This document shows positions 25,136-36,549 of a stretch of DNA of 64,000 nt, piece by piece. The position numbers were made by a program, and so were the translations under genes. Source of the DNA: Nelumbo lutea (Eukaryota; Streptophyta; Magnoliopsida; Proteales; Nelumbonaceae); contig JAKGHH010000008.1 of NCBI GenBank assembly GCA_022828595.1, positions 22,312,378-22,376,377 of the forward strand, given 5' to 3'. The notes under the pieces are model-generated. The model saw nothing but the letters and a program-made list of their open reading frames with translations, was not told the origin of the DNA and made no database searches. How positions within the stretch are numbered: position 1 is the stretch's first letter; each line of letters starts with the position of its first letter.

Positions 25136-25998
25136 CTGTAGCAAGAACATCAAAATAAGCATGGTTCTGTCGAGAAAAAGGAAATTGCACAATTGGATGC
25201 CATGTGAAATACTGAAAATAGTTCCCTTTATTTCATCTATACAAAGCATTTCAGAAATTATTGGAACCGGATGAATGACTTTCTAGTGGAGTTCTATCTC
25301 GAACTTTGGGACAAGACAAGAGAATCGCTTACTCATGAATTGTTATTTCTAATGAGAATTATGTCAGGTAAATTATTGGAACCGGATGAATTGCACAATT
25401 GGATCAATTGCATCGTTTTAAATGCATGAAATTACAATTTACAAACAGACAGATTTTAAATTCTGGTTTAAATGCATGGGAGCCTTGTCAATGAGACATG
25501 GACCAAGAAGGTCCGATCCATGAAGCAATGGCACATGGCAGGGTGCAGAACCAAGACCCATATCTTAAGATGGGTCAAATTGGGTTAGACCCACAGTTGC
25601 TGGGGTAATAGCCTAATATGTGAATGTGGCCCAGCAAAGGTTTAAAACCGATCCAACTAGAACTCGATCCAATGCTCCTAACTGGCAAGTGAAGTGAAAA
25701 CCCTCCCCACATGTCATAAAACCAACCTTATAGTTTGTGTCTTACTACAACGCCCTATAGCTCTTCTTGATTCTTCTGGCAGGACTCTCCCTCACCGGCT
25801 TTAATTATCTTCCTCATGTCATGTAACAAAAAAAAGCATCCACTCCATTCAGTCAATTCTATTCTTGATTTGAACAAGAAAGAAGATTCCATGTTAGACG
25901 AGAAACGCAGATACCATTATTATTTTTAAATTATAGGGTAGGCTGTGATAAATACCTAAAACCATAAAGATGTTTTCGGAAATGACCCAAAAGTAATA

Positions 25999-26308
25999 AT
26001 CATTATCATGGTTTTTAAAACTGAACCAATGACCGAACTGGTCAGGGGTCAGATTATCAGTTCAAATGATTTAACTGTTTGATTCAAATTGTTGGCCCGT
26101 TTTAATAAAAAAAAATTTAAAAATTTAAAAAAATTATAAAATTGAAAAACAGCTAAAACTGTTTGAACTGGATGATTCAGTGATTTACTGACCAAAATCA
26201 ATGGTTTTAGGGAAAAAATGATATTAAAGAAAAACGGAACTGGTCAAGTGACTTGTTCCCGATTTTCCGGTCCGATCTTCCGATTCGATCCAATTTTGAA
26301 AACGATGA
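25999..26308. mobile_element. MITE family A, copy 1
   Basis: Starts near CATGGTTTTTAAAACTGAAC and ends CAATTTTGAAAACGATGATC, imperfect inverted ends. It shares ACTGGTCAGGGGTC and GGTCCGATCTTCCGATTCG with copies at 28078-28393, 33141-33575 and 59085-59215. Confidence 0.7.
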
Positions 26309-26374
26309 TCATTATCTTGATATTGGGCCTAATTTGTATACCTTACATATATATCTTTTGCTGATATGATATGT

Positions 26375-26690
26375 TGTGATTGGATATTCCTTTGTCAATT
26401 TAAGATAAATTTGAGGCAATCTGCGTTTTTCAAACACGGAAAGTTTCCTACTTTATTCATTAATTAACGGGACCCATGCGATGCGATGCATGCACGCGTT
26501 AATGACTGGAAATTCGTTTGTCAACTTACGATAAGTTTGAGACAATTTTGTATTCATTTGTTAAAATATGGAAAGTTTTATACTTCATTTGTTAACTAGC
26601 GGAGACCTATGCGATTTCATACATGGATGTCTGGGTGATTCGATATTCGTCTCTCAATTTAATTAGGTTGTGATCAGTAAAACTGAATAG
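26375..26690. repeat. Degenerate tandem repeat related to 31180-31430
   Basis: Phrases like GATTGGATATTCCTTTGTCAA and GGAAAGTTTCCTACTTTATT recur at about 26380, 26500 and 26635, and again at about 31200 and 31335. The period is roughly 120-140 bp with many changes. Noncoding. Confidence 0.6.
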
Positions 26691-26759
26691 AAACCTCTTT
26701 CAATTAATTTAGACTTTGATTTGTTTTTGAACTTGTTTTAAAAAAGGATTAAAATATTG

Positions 26760-27740
26760 GTATCAAGTATTGTATCAGACAATTTAGATATATATACAGA
26801 TACGGCTGTGCTTGGGAAACGAATGGATACGAACAAAAAATATAAAAATACTTGGATACACTAAGAAAATACACACAAGTTCCATAAATATATTAATAAC
26901 ATTAAATTTAATGTCAAAACAACTATAAATAATATATAAATACATAGGAATTATATATTTAAATGATATATATACATATACATATGAAGAAATATATTAT
27001 AATTAATATAGCAGGGCATGTAGATATTATACAATTTTACTAATAATGCATCAATCAAGAATCCAGGGCAAATATTATATAGATTTTTACAAATTAATAT
27101 ATGCAAAAAGCCAATATTATTTTATTATCTATTAAAGTGTAAGACATAAAGCATATGCAACTATTGTATTTGAATTATTATATCATTTTTTCTATTTTTC
27201 TGTTTTTATTTTTAACATTAACAAAAAATTCAACTAAAAAATTAATTCTTAAATGTTCGATAAATAATATTTATATTTTTGTAAACAATAAATGTGTTAT
27301 TATAAAATGTAAATTAAAATATAAATTAATAATTTATAAAAATATATAATCTTAACTTAAAATATATCAAATCTATTAATATTTTGAAAATTCATTTCAT
27401 ATGAAAATTCATAAATTTTAATTACTAAAATAGTTATTCCATTATTAATATTTTATTTTTATAAAATTTTGAAGTTAAAAATTATTTTTATATAAAATGT
27501 AGATTAATGTATTTAATAGATTCAATTTATATTATATTTTCAAATATTTTGTAAACAATACTTTTATATTTTTAAATAATAAATACATTGTTATTTAATG
27601 TACATTAAAATATTACTTAATAATTTATAAAAATTTAAGATATATACCATATGAAAATTTATAAAATTTAAGTATTAAAGTAATTATTCTATTATGAATA
27701 TTTTATTTGTATAAATTTTTAAAATTAAAATTCATTTTTG

Positions 27741-27792
<52 letters not shown>

Positions 27793-27960
27793 ATTTTATA
27801 AATTATTCATTCCATTTATTTATAAAATACTAATTTTGAATATTGTTCTTTTTAATTTATAGTTGAAGTTTTTGAAAATAAATGTATGTTGTTTTTTGTA
27901 TGCATGTAAACATTAAGTGTAATAAAAGTTATTTTATTACACTAACTAACTTGAAATAAG
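26760..27960. other. AT-rich block with a TA/GT microsatellite
   Basis: Long A/T-rich DNA with recurring ATTTATAAAATTT-like text. At about 27738-27792 an (AT)n run passes directly into a (GT)n run. No coding content seen. Confidence 0.7.
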
Positions 27961-28077
27961 AAGTGGCTTTGTGGTTAATGCGTATCTTGTCTTTGGTTTC
28001 GCATTCACCAACCTAGGTTTGAATCACGCTACTCCCATTTTTTTTATTGTGAGACGCTACATCATTTGTCAAACCCA

Positions 28078-28393
28078 AGGTTCTTAAAACCAACCTGGAC
28101 AACGAACTGGTCAGGGGTCCAGTTCTCGAGTCAAACGGTTGGACCATTCAAACCAGATGGACGACTTGTTCTGACAAAAAAATAAAAAATAAAAATAAAA
28201 TAAAAAATGGTCATAGCCGTTAAATGGTTCGAATGGTTTGAAAGGTTCAACCGCCTGGGTCAATGGTTTGTTGACCAAATGAACATTTTTTGGCAAATAT
28301 CCGGTTTTGGGGAAAACTGGAACCAATCACCTGATCGGTTCCCAATTTTTTCGGTCCGACTATCCAATCTGGTTCGATTTTGAAAACCATGGT
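28078..28393. mobile_element. MITE family A, copy 2
   Basis: Begins AAGGTTCTTAAAACCAAC and ends GATTTTGAAAACCATGGTC. Inside are ACTGGTCAGGGGTCCAG, an A-rich centre and TCGGTCCGACTATCC. The best preserved copy of the family in the window. Confidence 0.75.
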
Positions 28394-28442
28394 CAAACCT
28401 GATGATGTGCGTTTTGGCAGCTCCCGGCTGGCTTGTAACTCA

Positions 28443-28951
28443 GATGCCTAGCTAAATAATCCCTACTTGGAATGTAGCTTGGATGCCTAGTTGAATGATG
28501 ATAAGCTAGAGAGGTGGCTCAAATGCCTAGTTGAGTGGTGACAAGTTGGAGAGGTGGCTCTAATGCCTAGCTGAGTGGTGATGAGCTGGAGAGGTAGCTT
28601 TGATGCCTAGTTGATTGGTGACGAGCTGGAGAGGTGGCTCTGATGCCTAGCTGAGTGGTGACGAGCTGGAAAAGTGACTTTGATGCCTAGTTGAGTGGTG
28701 ACGAGCTAGAGAGGTGGCTCTGATGCCTAGTTCAGTGATGACGAGTTGGAGAGGTGGCTCTGATGCCTAGCTGAGTGGTGACGAGCTGGAGAAGTGACTT
28801 TGATGCCCAATTGAGTGGTGATGAGCTGGAGAGGTGGCTTTGATGCCTAGCTGAGTGGTGACGAATTGGAGAGGTGACTCTGATGCCTAGTTGAGTGGTG
28901 ATGAGCTGGAGAGGTGGCTCTGATGCCTAGTTGAATGGTGACGAGCTGCTG
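28443..28951. repeat. 40-bp minisatellite, about 12-13 copies
   Basis: The unit is GATGCCTAGTTGAGTGGTGA followed by CGAGCTGGAGAGGTGGCTCT. Starts are near 28443, 28482, 28522, 28562, 28602 and then every 40 bp to about 28930. Copies differ at a few sites. Forty is not a multiple of three, so no repetitive protein is implied. Confidence 0.93.
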
Positions 28952-29362
28952 CATAGTTTACTAGTACGATCTGCAAGGAAACAATGTTAGAGTGCCTAGG
29001 TTGCTTTACCCGGGGTGGGCACTCCGATGCTTAAGTCAGCGAATCAGAGATTTGTAAGATAACTAAATGTGAGAGAGCTGGAGAACTGTGAGAACTAAAT
29101 TGCGCATCTACCCGGGTCTCGGGAGCTGATACACTTTTATAGCTAGGCTGCTGTGGGTCTCATGAAACGCTTCTGGAATCCCCAACCCATGACGTAGATG
29201 TCCGTTTTGCTTTGGAAGGAGGATAACGTGCCAGTTAATAAGGCTTACCATTTCCCTTCAATTCGGGCAAGATGAGGATAAGGCCTAGGGTTACACAGTG
29301 TCCCAAAAGGTTCAAAGACAACTGGTAGGCTTCTAGAGATCCGCTACGTGTCACTTTGGCAG

Positions 29363-29495
29363 GTCACCAGGTCAGCGGTAGAGGCAAGTCGTCAAGTTGC
29401 TAGGTCGGTGACAGAGGTAGGTCATCAGGTCGGCAGCAGAGGTAGATTGCCAAGTCGGTGGCAGAGGTAGGTCGCTAGGTCGGTGACAAAGGCAT
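29363..29495. repeat. 25-bp minisatellite, about 5 copies
   Basis: Units read GTCATCAGGTCGGCAGCAGA plus GGTAG with variation; one junction has 8 extra bases. It lies in the same LTR-like island as the 40-bp minisatellite. Confidence 0.8.
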
Positions 29496-29726
29496 ATCGT
29501 ATCAATATTTTAATGGTGCTCTTGTGAGAATTCAAAAAAAAAAAATATTATCTTGCACCTTAAATCATCCCAAGCCCACACAAACCCTTCTTTTTTCTCA
29601 TAATCGTTTCCCACTCCACAACAACAACACTGGTGATCTTGATCAGGCAGAGGAGAGGTTTTTTTTTTGCTCTGCTCTATGCTTTTTGAGAGAAGAAGAA
29701 GCTATTCTCACAACTCTGTTTCTCTT

Positions 29727-29762
29727 TTCTTCTTCTTCTTCTTCTTCTTCTTCTTCTTCTTC
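29727..29762. repeat. (TTC)n microsatellite
   Basis: An almost pure run of CTT/TTC trinucleotides, about 12 units. The frames running through it on both strands are artefacts of the repeat. Confidence 0.9.
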
Positions 29763-29910
29763 GTCACTACAGTGCAGTGAGCAAAGTCAACCAACCTAGA
29801 TTGTTGTTCCTCATCATTGTTGGAGGAGAACCAAAAAAAAAAAATGCTAAAAGAAGAGAAATATTTTGCTGGAAGAGGACGGGAAGAGAGATGGGAAGGT
29901 GGGGAGAAAT

Positions 29911-30430
29911 ATGGGTGGCCACAAGCCGAGCCTTTCACGAGCTATTCGAGCTCGGCTCAGCTTGGTTTAAATTGAGCTTCGAGCCAAATTCGAGCCCGAT
30001 ATATAAACTCATTTGCTAATCAAGCCGAGCTTGAGCCCAGTGAAGCTCGGCTCTTGAGGCTCACGAGCCTAGTATTAAATAAATAATTTTTATTATATAT
30101 AATAAATACATACATGCATACATATATAATAAATAATTTTATTATATATAATAATATTTTTATTGTTTATGTATAATAGTAAATAATTTTATAATTCTTA
30201 ATTTTTTCTCTAAAAAATAAAAAATAATTTTATACATATAATTTTTATTTTTCAAAAAAAAACTTGACTTATAGTCGAGCTATGAACCGAGCCGAGCTCG
30301 AACCTGATACTATTCCTACGAGTTGAGCTAGAATAGCCAAGTATTGGCTTGGCTCGGCTTGGCTCGAATCCACCCTTTCGGAGAAATAGCAGTGGCAGTC
30401 GGCTTGGCTCGAATCCACCCTATAAAAACA
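29911..30430. repeat. Repeat with GAGCTCGGCT-rich ends and AT-rich centre
   Basis: Left part GCCGAGCCTTTCACGAGC and TTCGAGCTCGGCTCAGCTTG; right part GAACCGAGCCGAGCTCG and GGCTTGGCTCGAATCCACC. The two halves are partly inverted around AT-rich DNA. A related piece is near 10360-10520. Probably a non-autonomous transposon, with edges not defined. Confidence 0.5.
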
Positions 30431-30479
30431 AAACAAAACCTTTTGTTTTTCATCTCTTAACAACGCCCTTTCTAAATAT

Positions 30480-31430
30480 TAATGAATTTTGATTTTGACC
30501 CTATTTTAAGTTTTTTATATTTATATATTTTTTTTGTTTTCGTTCTCTCAGGAAAAACTACAAAATTAATATGGCTGATTTATTAATTTATTTTATTGTT
30601 TTAAAAATTGTTATCATTTTCAATTATTGATTTACCATTTTTTAATATTTTTTTATTTATTTTATAGTATTCTGTACTTGTTTTATATTTTTAGTAATAT
30701 CATATAATCTTTTTTGTATTTTGTATTTTTATTACTATTATTTCATTAATATCTTTTGTTTTTCATATATTTATTATATTTATAATAGTTTTTACTATTT
30801 TATCTTTCTTAACTTTATTTTCTAATTATTAATTATTATTTTTATATTATTAATCTTTTAAATATTATTTATTAGAATTTATTTATTATTTTTTAATATT
30901 TTATTGTATCAATATCCATAGTATTTTATCTTTTTTCTATTATTTAATAATATTTTATATATTATCTTATTATTTTAATAATTTTTATTTAAATAACAAC
31001 TTAAGGGATAAATTTGTAAAATGCACAAGTTTCAATTATTCCAACATTCAGATTACTGAAGAACTCCATTATATTCATATGTTTACAAAATCAATAAAAG
31101 CAATTGAACTTTCGAGTAAATGCTTTTTGAGCTTTTTCAGATTTTTTTTTTCTTTTCGGACTTCAAATTTACCGTACGCCACCTTAGGATCAATTTTAGA
31201 CGATCTGCGCTTATCAAACATCGAAAGTTTTATACTTTATTCATTAACTAGCGGAGACCCGTCGATGGGATGACTGGCTTTGTTAGACGAAAGATAGACA
31301 ATAGAAACAATAAGAATAGACATGTGATAGGTTGGTGATTGGATATTCGTTTGTCAACTTTGAATCAATTTGAGACAAATCTGCGATTGTCAAACATGGA
31401 AAATTTCATACTTTATTCATTAATTTCTTC
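30480..31430. other. AT-rich DNA and degenerate repeats, no gene
   Basis: From 30480 to 31010 the DNA is T-rich low complexity. From about 31180 to 31430 there are two degenerate copies of the 26375-26690 repeat (CGAAAGTTTTATACTTTATT and GGAAAATTTCATACTTTATT). Confidence 0.5.
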
Positions 31431-31636
31431 TGATAGTCAACATAGAAATTTTCATTTATTGCGTAGAATACTAGAATTCATGTTTCAATTAATCTGTGGT
31501 GGTGGCTTCTGCAAAGAGAGCAACGCATTTTATCCCCAAGTTGATGAAGCTGCAAAGCAACAATAACAAACATAATCAGTGCAATTAGGATTTGAGACAT
31601 TTTGAATCTTTGCGCAAGCCATCTAATTTAACCGGG

Positions 31637-32782
31637 TTAATTACTCTCTGATGCAAATAAAAAAGAAATGAACGATTTGGGTAAGCCTAATGATGATTGC
31701 ATACCTTCTTCTGAAAGTACCCAGTTGTCGTCACCGGCGACGTGCCACGCGAAATATCCGAGCAATCCTGTCTCCGTAGCATATGAAATCTTGTCTGAAA
31801 TTGCCTCTACATCATCATAACCGATCCAAATCGATCCAGAGTAACAGTAATTGGCCGCAATGGTCGAATTGTATACTGTTGTTGCTCCATTTGTCTCAAT
31901 GAAAGCCTTAATTTCTTTGTAAGTCATCGCACCGGATTTCGTAACAGCGGCGCCGGTAGCCGGTGCACCCACACCGTTGTCTGCAGGGTCAGCCAGCGTC
32001 CATGCGTAGCCATAGAAAGGCAAACCCAGAACTATTTTCTGAGGAGACAACTCGGCCCCAATCCAGGCTTCGATGCCGGAACTCGTGCTGACTCGGTCAG
32101 GCAGATCGTAAAGAAGAGCATGAGCACCAGTAAAATTATACCAAGATGGCATGTAATAGTCATAAGCCATGACGTTGATCCAGTCCAGATTTCTCCCAAT
32201 TGAATCAACCGGAAAAGTTACTGAATCAAGAACCGAGGAGTAATAAACAGCTGCAGTTAAGAGCAATGGCGACTGGCCAGAGTTACTTGCCTCGGTGTCC
32301 ACAGCAGCTCTCCACTCGTCTAAAAGCAGACCCATGTTAACCATCTCAGTGTCGTTTCTGGGGGATTCCCAGTCAAGGTCGAGCCCATGGAAGCCATAGG
32401 ATCGAGCAATTTCTATGGAGGAATCGATGAATGACTTCCGGGAAGAGGGTTGACTCGCCATTGAAGCAAAGTAGGAGGCGTTGGAGTTTCCTCCACCGAT
32501 GGAGAGAAGGGTTTTGACAGATGGGTTGTTTTGTTGCAGTGTGCTTGTGAAGGTGGAGAAGGGAGCTTGGTTAGCGGCAGAGATGGTGACCTGGTAGGTC
32601 TGAGGGTCTAGATCAGCGAAAGCACAGAAGAGATGTGTGAAGAGAGAAACATCAATCTCAGACGCAGCTAATCCACTGTCTAGGAACCAGTAGGCGGCCT
32701 TAACGGCATCTTGGGCTGCCAAAGGATGAAGCTGCAGGAGGAGAAGACAGAAGAGGAAAGGGAGAAGATTTTGTGAGGCCAT
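31637..32782 (-). CDS. GH18 class V chitinase-like protein, catalytic motif complete
   Basis: An intact 381-codon frame. Residues 1-24 are a signal peptide (MASQNLLPFLFCLLLLQLHP, LAAQ), so the product should be secreted. The GH18 barrel follows: SLFTHLFCAFADLDP (46-60), TLLSIGGG (91-98), FHGLDLDWESP (131-141) with catalytic Glu139 and its partner Asp137, MAYDYYMPSW and the C-terminal WIGYDDVEAI and GYFAWHVAGDDNWVLS. His replaces the first Asp of DxxDxDxE, as in other plant class V members. It is the only copy here that could hydrolyse chitin. The barrel ends at a phase-1 GT donor (after 31705) equivalent to the end of exon 1 in the RLK copy; reading through it adds about 22 residues (MQSSLGLPKSFIS...) to a stop. 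No membrane or kinase exon follows, so it is a secreted solo domain or a stranded exon 1. Confidence 0.9.
   Translation of the reverse strand: MASQNLLPFLFCLLLLQLHPLAAQDAVKAAYWFLDSGLAASEIDVSLFTHLFCAFADLDPQTYQVTISAANQAPFSTFTSTLQQNNPSVKTLLSIGGGNSNASYFASMASQPSSRKSFIDSSIEIARSYGFHGLDLDWESPRNDTEMVNMGLLLDEWRAAVDTEASNSGQSPLLLTAAVYYSSVLDSVTFPVDSIGRNLDWINVMAYDYYMPSWYNFTGAHALLYDLPDRVSTSSGIEAWIGAELSPQKIVLGLPFYGYAWTLADPADNGVGAPATGAAVTKSGAMTYKEIKAFIETNGATTVYNSTIAANYCYSGSIWIGYDDVEAISDKISYATETGLLGYFAWHVAGDDNWVLSEEGMQSSLGLPKSFISFLFASESN
31705..31706 (-). other. Conserved phase-1 splice donor at the GH18 end
   Basis: AGAAG/GTATGC follows the WVLS motif. The same position and phase are donors at 39212 (AAAAG/GTACGT) and 53885 (AGAG/GTAATT). 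In this copy no matching acceptor with a kinase exon is visible downstream. Confidence 0.65.
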
Positions 32783-32822
32783 TGGGGAGAGAGAGTGCCT
32801 TGAACTTGCACAACAGAACTTG

Positions 32823-32829
32823 TATTTAT
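32823..32829 (-). promoter_or_regulatory. TATA-like box of the GH18 gene
   Basis: ATAAATA on the minus strand, about 41 bp upstream of the ATG at 32782, followed by a CT-rich leader. The spacing agrees with the paralogues. Confidence 0.5.
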
Positions 32830-33140
32830 GGATAAATATAAGCTTAGCTTGGTGGTTCTTTTCCCCACTTTCTAGAAGAGGAGAAACTGGTCAAAACAAG
32901 TTACATGAATTTGATAAGAAAAACAAGTTACAATGTAGCTATTTAGATGCACCAAAATTAAATATAAGATATTTATCTATAGGCATAAGCCTTAAAAAAA
33001 AATTTATAGGCATAAGCCCAGAAGCCAAACCCGGCCCGGCCCGGCCCAGCCCAGCCCAGTCCAGGGATCACTACACTACTCGGTTGGTTATGGTAGGTCA
33101 TTTTAACTGGTATGTTTTGGGGCGGGTAATGTGCTACACC

Positions 33141-33575
33141 AACGTTTTAAAAAACGACATGGAAAGAGAACCGTTCTGGCCACCGGTTTCTGGATTGATG
33201 GTTTAACTGTTTAGTTCAAACGAATAATTCATTCTGATAAATAAATAAAAATAATAATAAAAAATAAAAATGGTCAAAAACCGTTGAATGGGTTGACGGT
33301 TTGACCATCTGGGTCAACGAATTGATGGTTTAACTGTTTAGTTCAAACGAATAATTCATTCTGATAAATAAATAAAAATAATAATAATAAATAAAAATGG
33401 TCAAAAACCGTTGAATGGGTCGACGGTTTGACCACCTGGGTCAACGAATTGCTGATTTTTTTAATGATTTTTGGTCAAAAACCGGGTTTGGGATAAAACG
33501 GAACCGGTTTCCTAGACGGTTTTTGGGCCGAATGGTCCGACCGTCCGGGTCAACAGCAGTTCGAAAAACCTTGGA
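33141..33575. mobile_element. MITE family A, copy 3, with an internal 127-bp duplication
   Basis: The family motifs are present (ACCGTTCTGGCCACCGG, GGTCCGACCGTCCGGGTC, TTCGAAAAACC). Inside, the segment starting ATTGATGGTTTAACTGTTTA at 33194 restarts at 33321 and runs to about 33447, so this copy grew by tandem duplication. Confidence 0.75.
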
Positions 33576-33628
33576 CTACACAACATGGTAGAAAATGGAC
33601 AGATACAAGTTGTAGACTTGTAGTTAAC

Positions 33629-33862
33629 ACTGTATTTGGTTGCAATGCAAATTTATTTGCACTAATGCAAATTTTTATTTGTTTTTATTTCAAAATTTAT
33701 CTTATTTTATTTAATTGCAGTAAAAAATGAAGTTAAATAAGACCTGAAGCAGAATAGAATAAAACCCAAAACAAAATTAAACCAAAATTTACAATTTTCA
33801 TTTATACTCCCTTGCATTTATAATAATGCAAATAAAATTGCACTCCGACCAAAAGCAGCCTA
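33629..33862. mobile_element. MITE family B, copy 2
   Basis: Left end TGTATTTGGTTGCAATGCAA, right end CCGACCAAAAGCAGCC, interior AAAACCCAAAACAAAATTAA as in the other copies. Confidence 0.75.
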
Positions 33863-34009
33863 GACCTTCTGCAACTAGCTGACATATTCTAACCACGGGT
33901 ACCTAATTTGACGGTTAATTGGCTGATTGCCAATGTAATCTAGCGAAATTCTATTGACGAGGCATGATTCTTTTTTTTAAGATAAAACAAGGGGACGTTC
34001 TATTTTTGG

Positions 34010-34740
34010 ATTTTGAGAGGGGGGAAAGTTGGTCAATGGGATTTTGGTTCCCATTGACCAAGAATCCCATGCTCTTTTTTCAGTTTATTTTTTGGGTAAG
34101 TGATACCCATCTCCTAGGTGGATAAATATTTTTCCCACTTGGGGGGCATTGTTTTTTCAAATTCTGAGAGGGGGGAAAGTTGATCAATGGGATTTTGGTT
34201 CCCATTGACCAAGAATCTCATGTTTTTTTTTTAGATTTATGTGGAGACCGGGGAAAGTTTATTTTCTTGGGTATACCCATCTCTTAGGTGGGTAAATAAC
34301 TTTCACACCTAGGGGGAAAGTTGTCAACACTTGAATGAGACAAAAATACCCTTTTTAATAATGGATTTTTATGGTTAAAATGGTTATTGCCTTATTTACA
34401 TGAGAAATAAAAGAACATGGGCAAATGCATTTACCTGGGTAAATGTTTCACAGGAAAAACTTACCCAAATAACTGTATTTATCCGGGTAAATAATTTACC
34501 AAAAAACGAACAAGGCCTTAGGGGGAAATTGCCAACACTTGAATGGGATAAAAATGCCCCTTTTAATAATGTAGTTTTATGGCTAAAATGGTTGTTGCCT
34601 TATTTACATAAGAAATAAAAGAACATGGGTTACACTTACTTGGGTAAGTGTTTCCCAAAAAAAAACTTACCCAAATAACTAGATTTAACCATGTAAATAA
34701 CTTACTAAAAAGCAAACAGGGCCCAAAAGTATTCCAGGAG
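34010..34740. repeat. Nested direct duplications
   Basis: GAGAGGGGGGAAAGTTGGTC with the following GGGATTTTGGTTCCCATTGA occurs at about 34015 and again at about 34167. A second pair, starting GGGGGAAAGTTGTCAACACT and GGGGGAAATTGCCAACACTT, lies at about 34312 and 34518 (period about 206 bp) and includes AAATAAAAGAACATGGG. The frames here are shadows. Confidence 0.75.
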
Positions 34741-35089
34741 CAAACAAGGCCAATATAGGGGTTGAAAAGTGTTGGTATTCATTGATTCTCTTTTTGTGCA
34801 ATCTTATAATTGATGTTTTAGAAGGTAATAAATTTTCTCTCTATTTTTTCAGAAATTTCAATCATAATTCAGTAGTAGGGATGAACACGAAACTGCTTTC
34901 AAATGATGAAATTGAAGAATTTCACTCAAGTATGTATATGAGAAAAATGACCTTTTGGATCCACAATTAAATAACTGTAAATATTTATAAGAATGTCTTA
35001 TCCATGTACGACAGTAATAACAGGAGTTTTTCTGTAAGAGCATGGATGGAAATCCATTGATTTTGGTTTAGTACTTACAAGAAAGGATA

Positions 35090-35746
35090 AGGGTTCATTT
35101 GGTCCGTGGGAATAGGGGTCTATAATCAGATTTGGAATGGGCATGCTTATTTCAACTGTTTGGTTGGTGGAATTGGAATCCTATTCTTATTCCAGGTGGA
35201 ATGACATTCTTCCCTCCCCCTTCCTTGGGAATAAAATCCTATTTCAGCTGATTCCAATTCCCATTCCGATTCTTGTTTGAACCAGATAGACTATAGGAAT
35301 AGATCATTTTTATTCCAATTCTAACAGATTTTGATTCCGATTCCAACTGTGAACCAACCAGACTAAGATTTCCATTTGGTTCGTGGAAGCAGGGGTCTAT
35401 AATCGGAATCGAAATAAGCCATTCTAATTCCTACTGTGTGGTTGAGTAGAACTTGGTGGAGTGGTATTCCCTCATTTGAGGGAATGACCATTCCCTCTTC
35501 CCTTGGGAATGAAATTTATTTGTTCCAATGCAAAACTGTGTTAGTGCAAAATATTTGGGTACAGATTTTGATTTATTTTTGTTTCAAATTTTATCTTATT
35601 TTATTTAATTGCAGTATAAATAAAATAAAACAAAATAAAGTAAAACCCAAAACAAAATTAAATCACAATTTGTATTATTTTTATTTACACTTCCATCCAT
35701 TTGTACTAGTATAAATAAAATTGCACTGCAACCAAATGCAACCTTT
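35090..35746. mobile_element. Nested MITE-like repeats including family B, copy 3
   Basis: GGTTCATTTGGTCCGTGGGA at about 35090 and CCATTTGGTTCGTGGAAGCA at about 35372 start two related segments with GGGGTCTATAATC. From about 35518 a family B copy follows (CAAAACCCAAAACAAAATTA-like interior, right end TGCAACCAAATGCAACC at 35746). It looks like one element inserted in another. Confidence 0.65.
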
Positions 35747-36120
35747 GGAACAAAACTCAATGAGCCAAGAGGGGACTGCAGTCGGCCGTGATCAACTCAA
35801 GGATTTACAATTGCAAGAAGCAATGGCGGAATAACCCCCCTTATTCTCATTAAGTGCCTGAATTTATTCCAATGTCATTCTTGACACGCATGTTCTTATG
35901 TACTACTAATTTATTTCAGCTGGGTTTTAACTTGTGAAAATCACATGATTCTCCACGTGGCAAAAATGGGTGGAGTCATCTACCCATTCTCTTGATCTTG
36001 TTTGATAAAAGATCCAATATTAAAATCTTCGGTCAGGGCAAAGCTCGTTTGAGCAGTGTATGTTTTGAAAATTTAAAGAACTGTTAAGGCTATTTATCTT
36101 TTAAATGCTTCCTATCAATT

Positions 36121-36406
36121 TTAAGGTTGCGTTTGAAATCAGTGTAAGACATTATTGATGTAAAAATACATCCATAGCATTTTACACTAAGCCATAAAAG
36201 TGATTGTTGCTTTTTGAAAATAGCAATGGGTGGAGGAGTGCCGATGAGGTTTTACATTGACTATGAACGTAAAACTTCACTCCATCCAAATGCATACAAA
36301 ATTGAATCGAAATAAAATTTTACATCGATAATAATTATACCCTCTTTTCAAAACACCTACAAAATCAAACCAGTTCTTAATTTAAATCGCATCCAAATGC
36401 AACCTA
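36121..36406. mobile_element. MITE with TIR TTAGGTTGCATTTGG-like
   Basis: Left end TTAAGGTTGCGTTTGAAATC and right end CGCATCCAAATGCAACCTAA are inverted copies with a few changes. About 286 bp, noncoding. Confidence 0.65.
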
Positions 36407-36549
36407 AATACTAAATATATTTTAAGGTGTATATAAATAGTTTTTGAAACTATAGGATACGTTTAAGTAATTTCCTGGATATTATCCCTTATTTATGAAC
36501 GGGCTCAGGTCTTTAAAATTAGGATCTTTTGGAAATAAACTTCTTTGGA

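Larger units (their letters stand above)
28395..29510 (-). mobile_element. LTR-like island carrying two minisatellites
   Basis: This GC-richer island has the layout of a plant LTR on the minus strand: a TATA box (CTATAAAAG, plus-strand 29135-29143) near ACCCGGGTAGATGC-like text, a block with CTCCGATGCTTAAGTCAGCG, and repeats. It resembles the island at 49420-50290, which has TATAAAAGG and CTCAAGTTAGTA in the same order. No coding domain remains. The class (LTR, probably Ty3 type or non-autonomous) is inference. Confidence 0.5.

Noticed and set aside
28443..28951. CRISPR-like regular array
   Set aside because: The units are direct tandem copies without distinct spacers, in a plant genome; it is a minisatellite.
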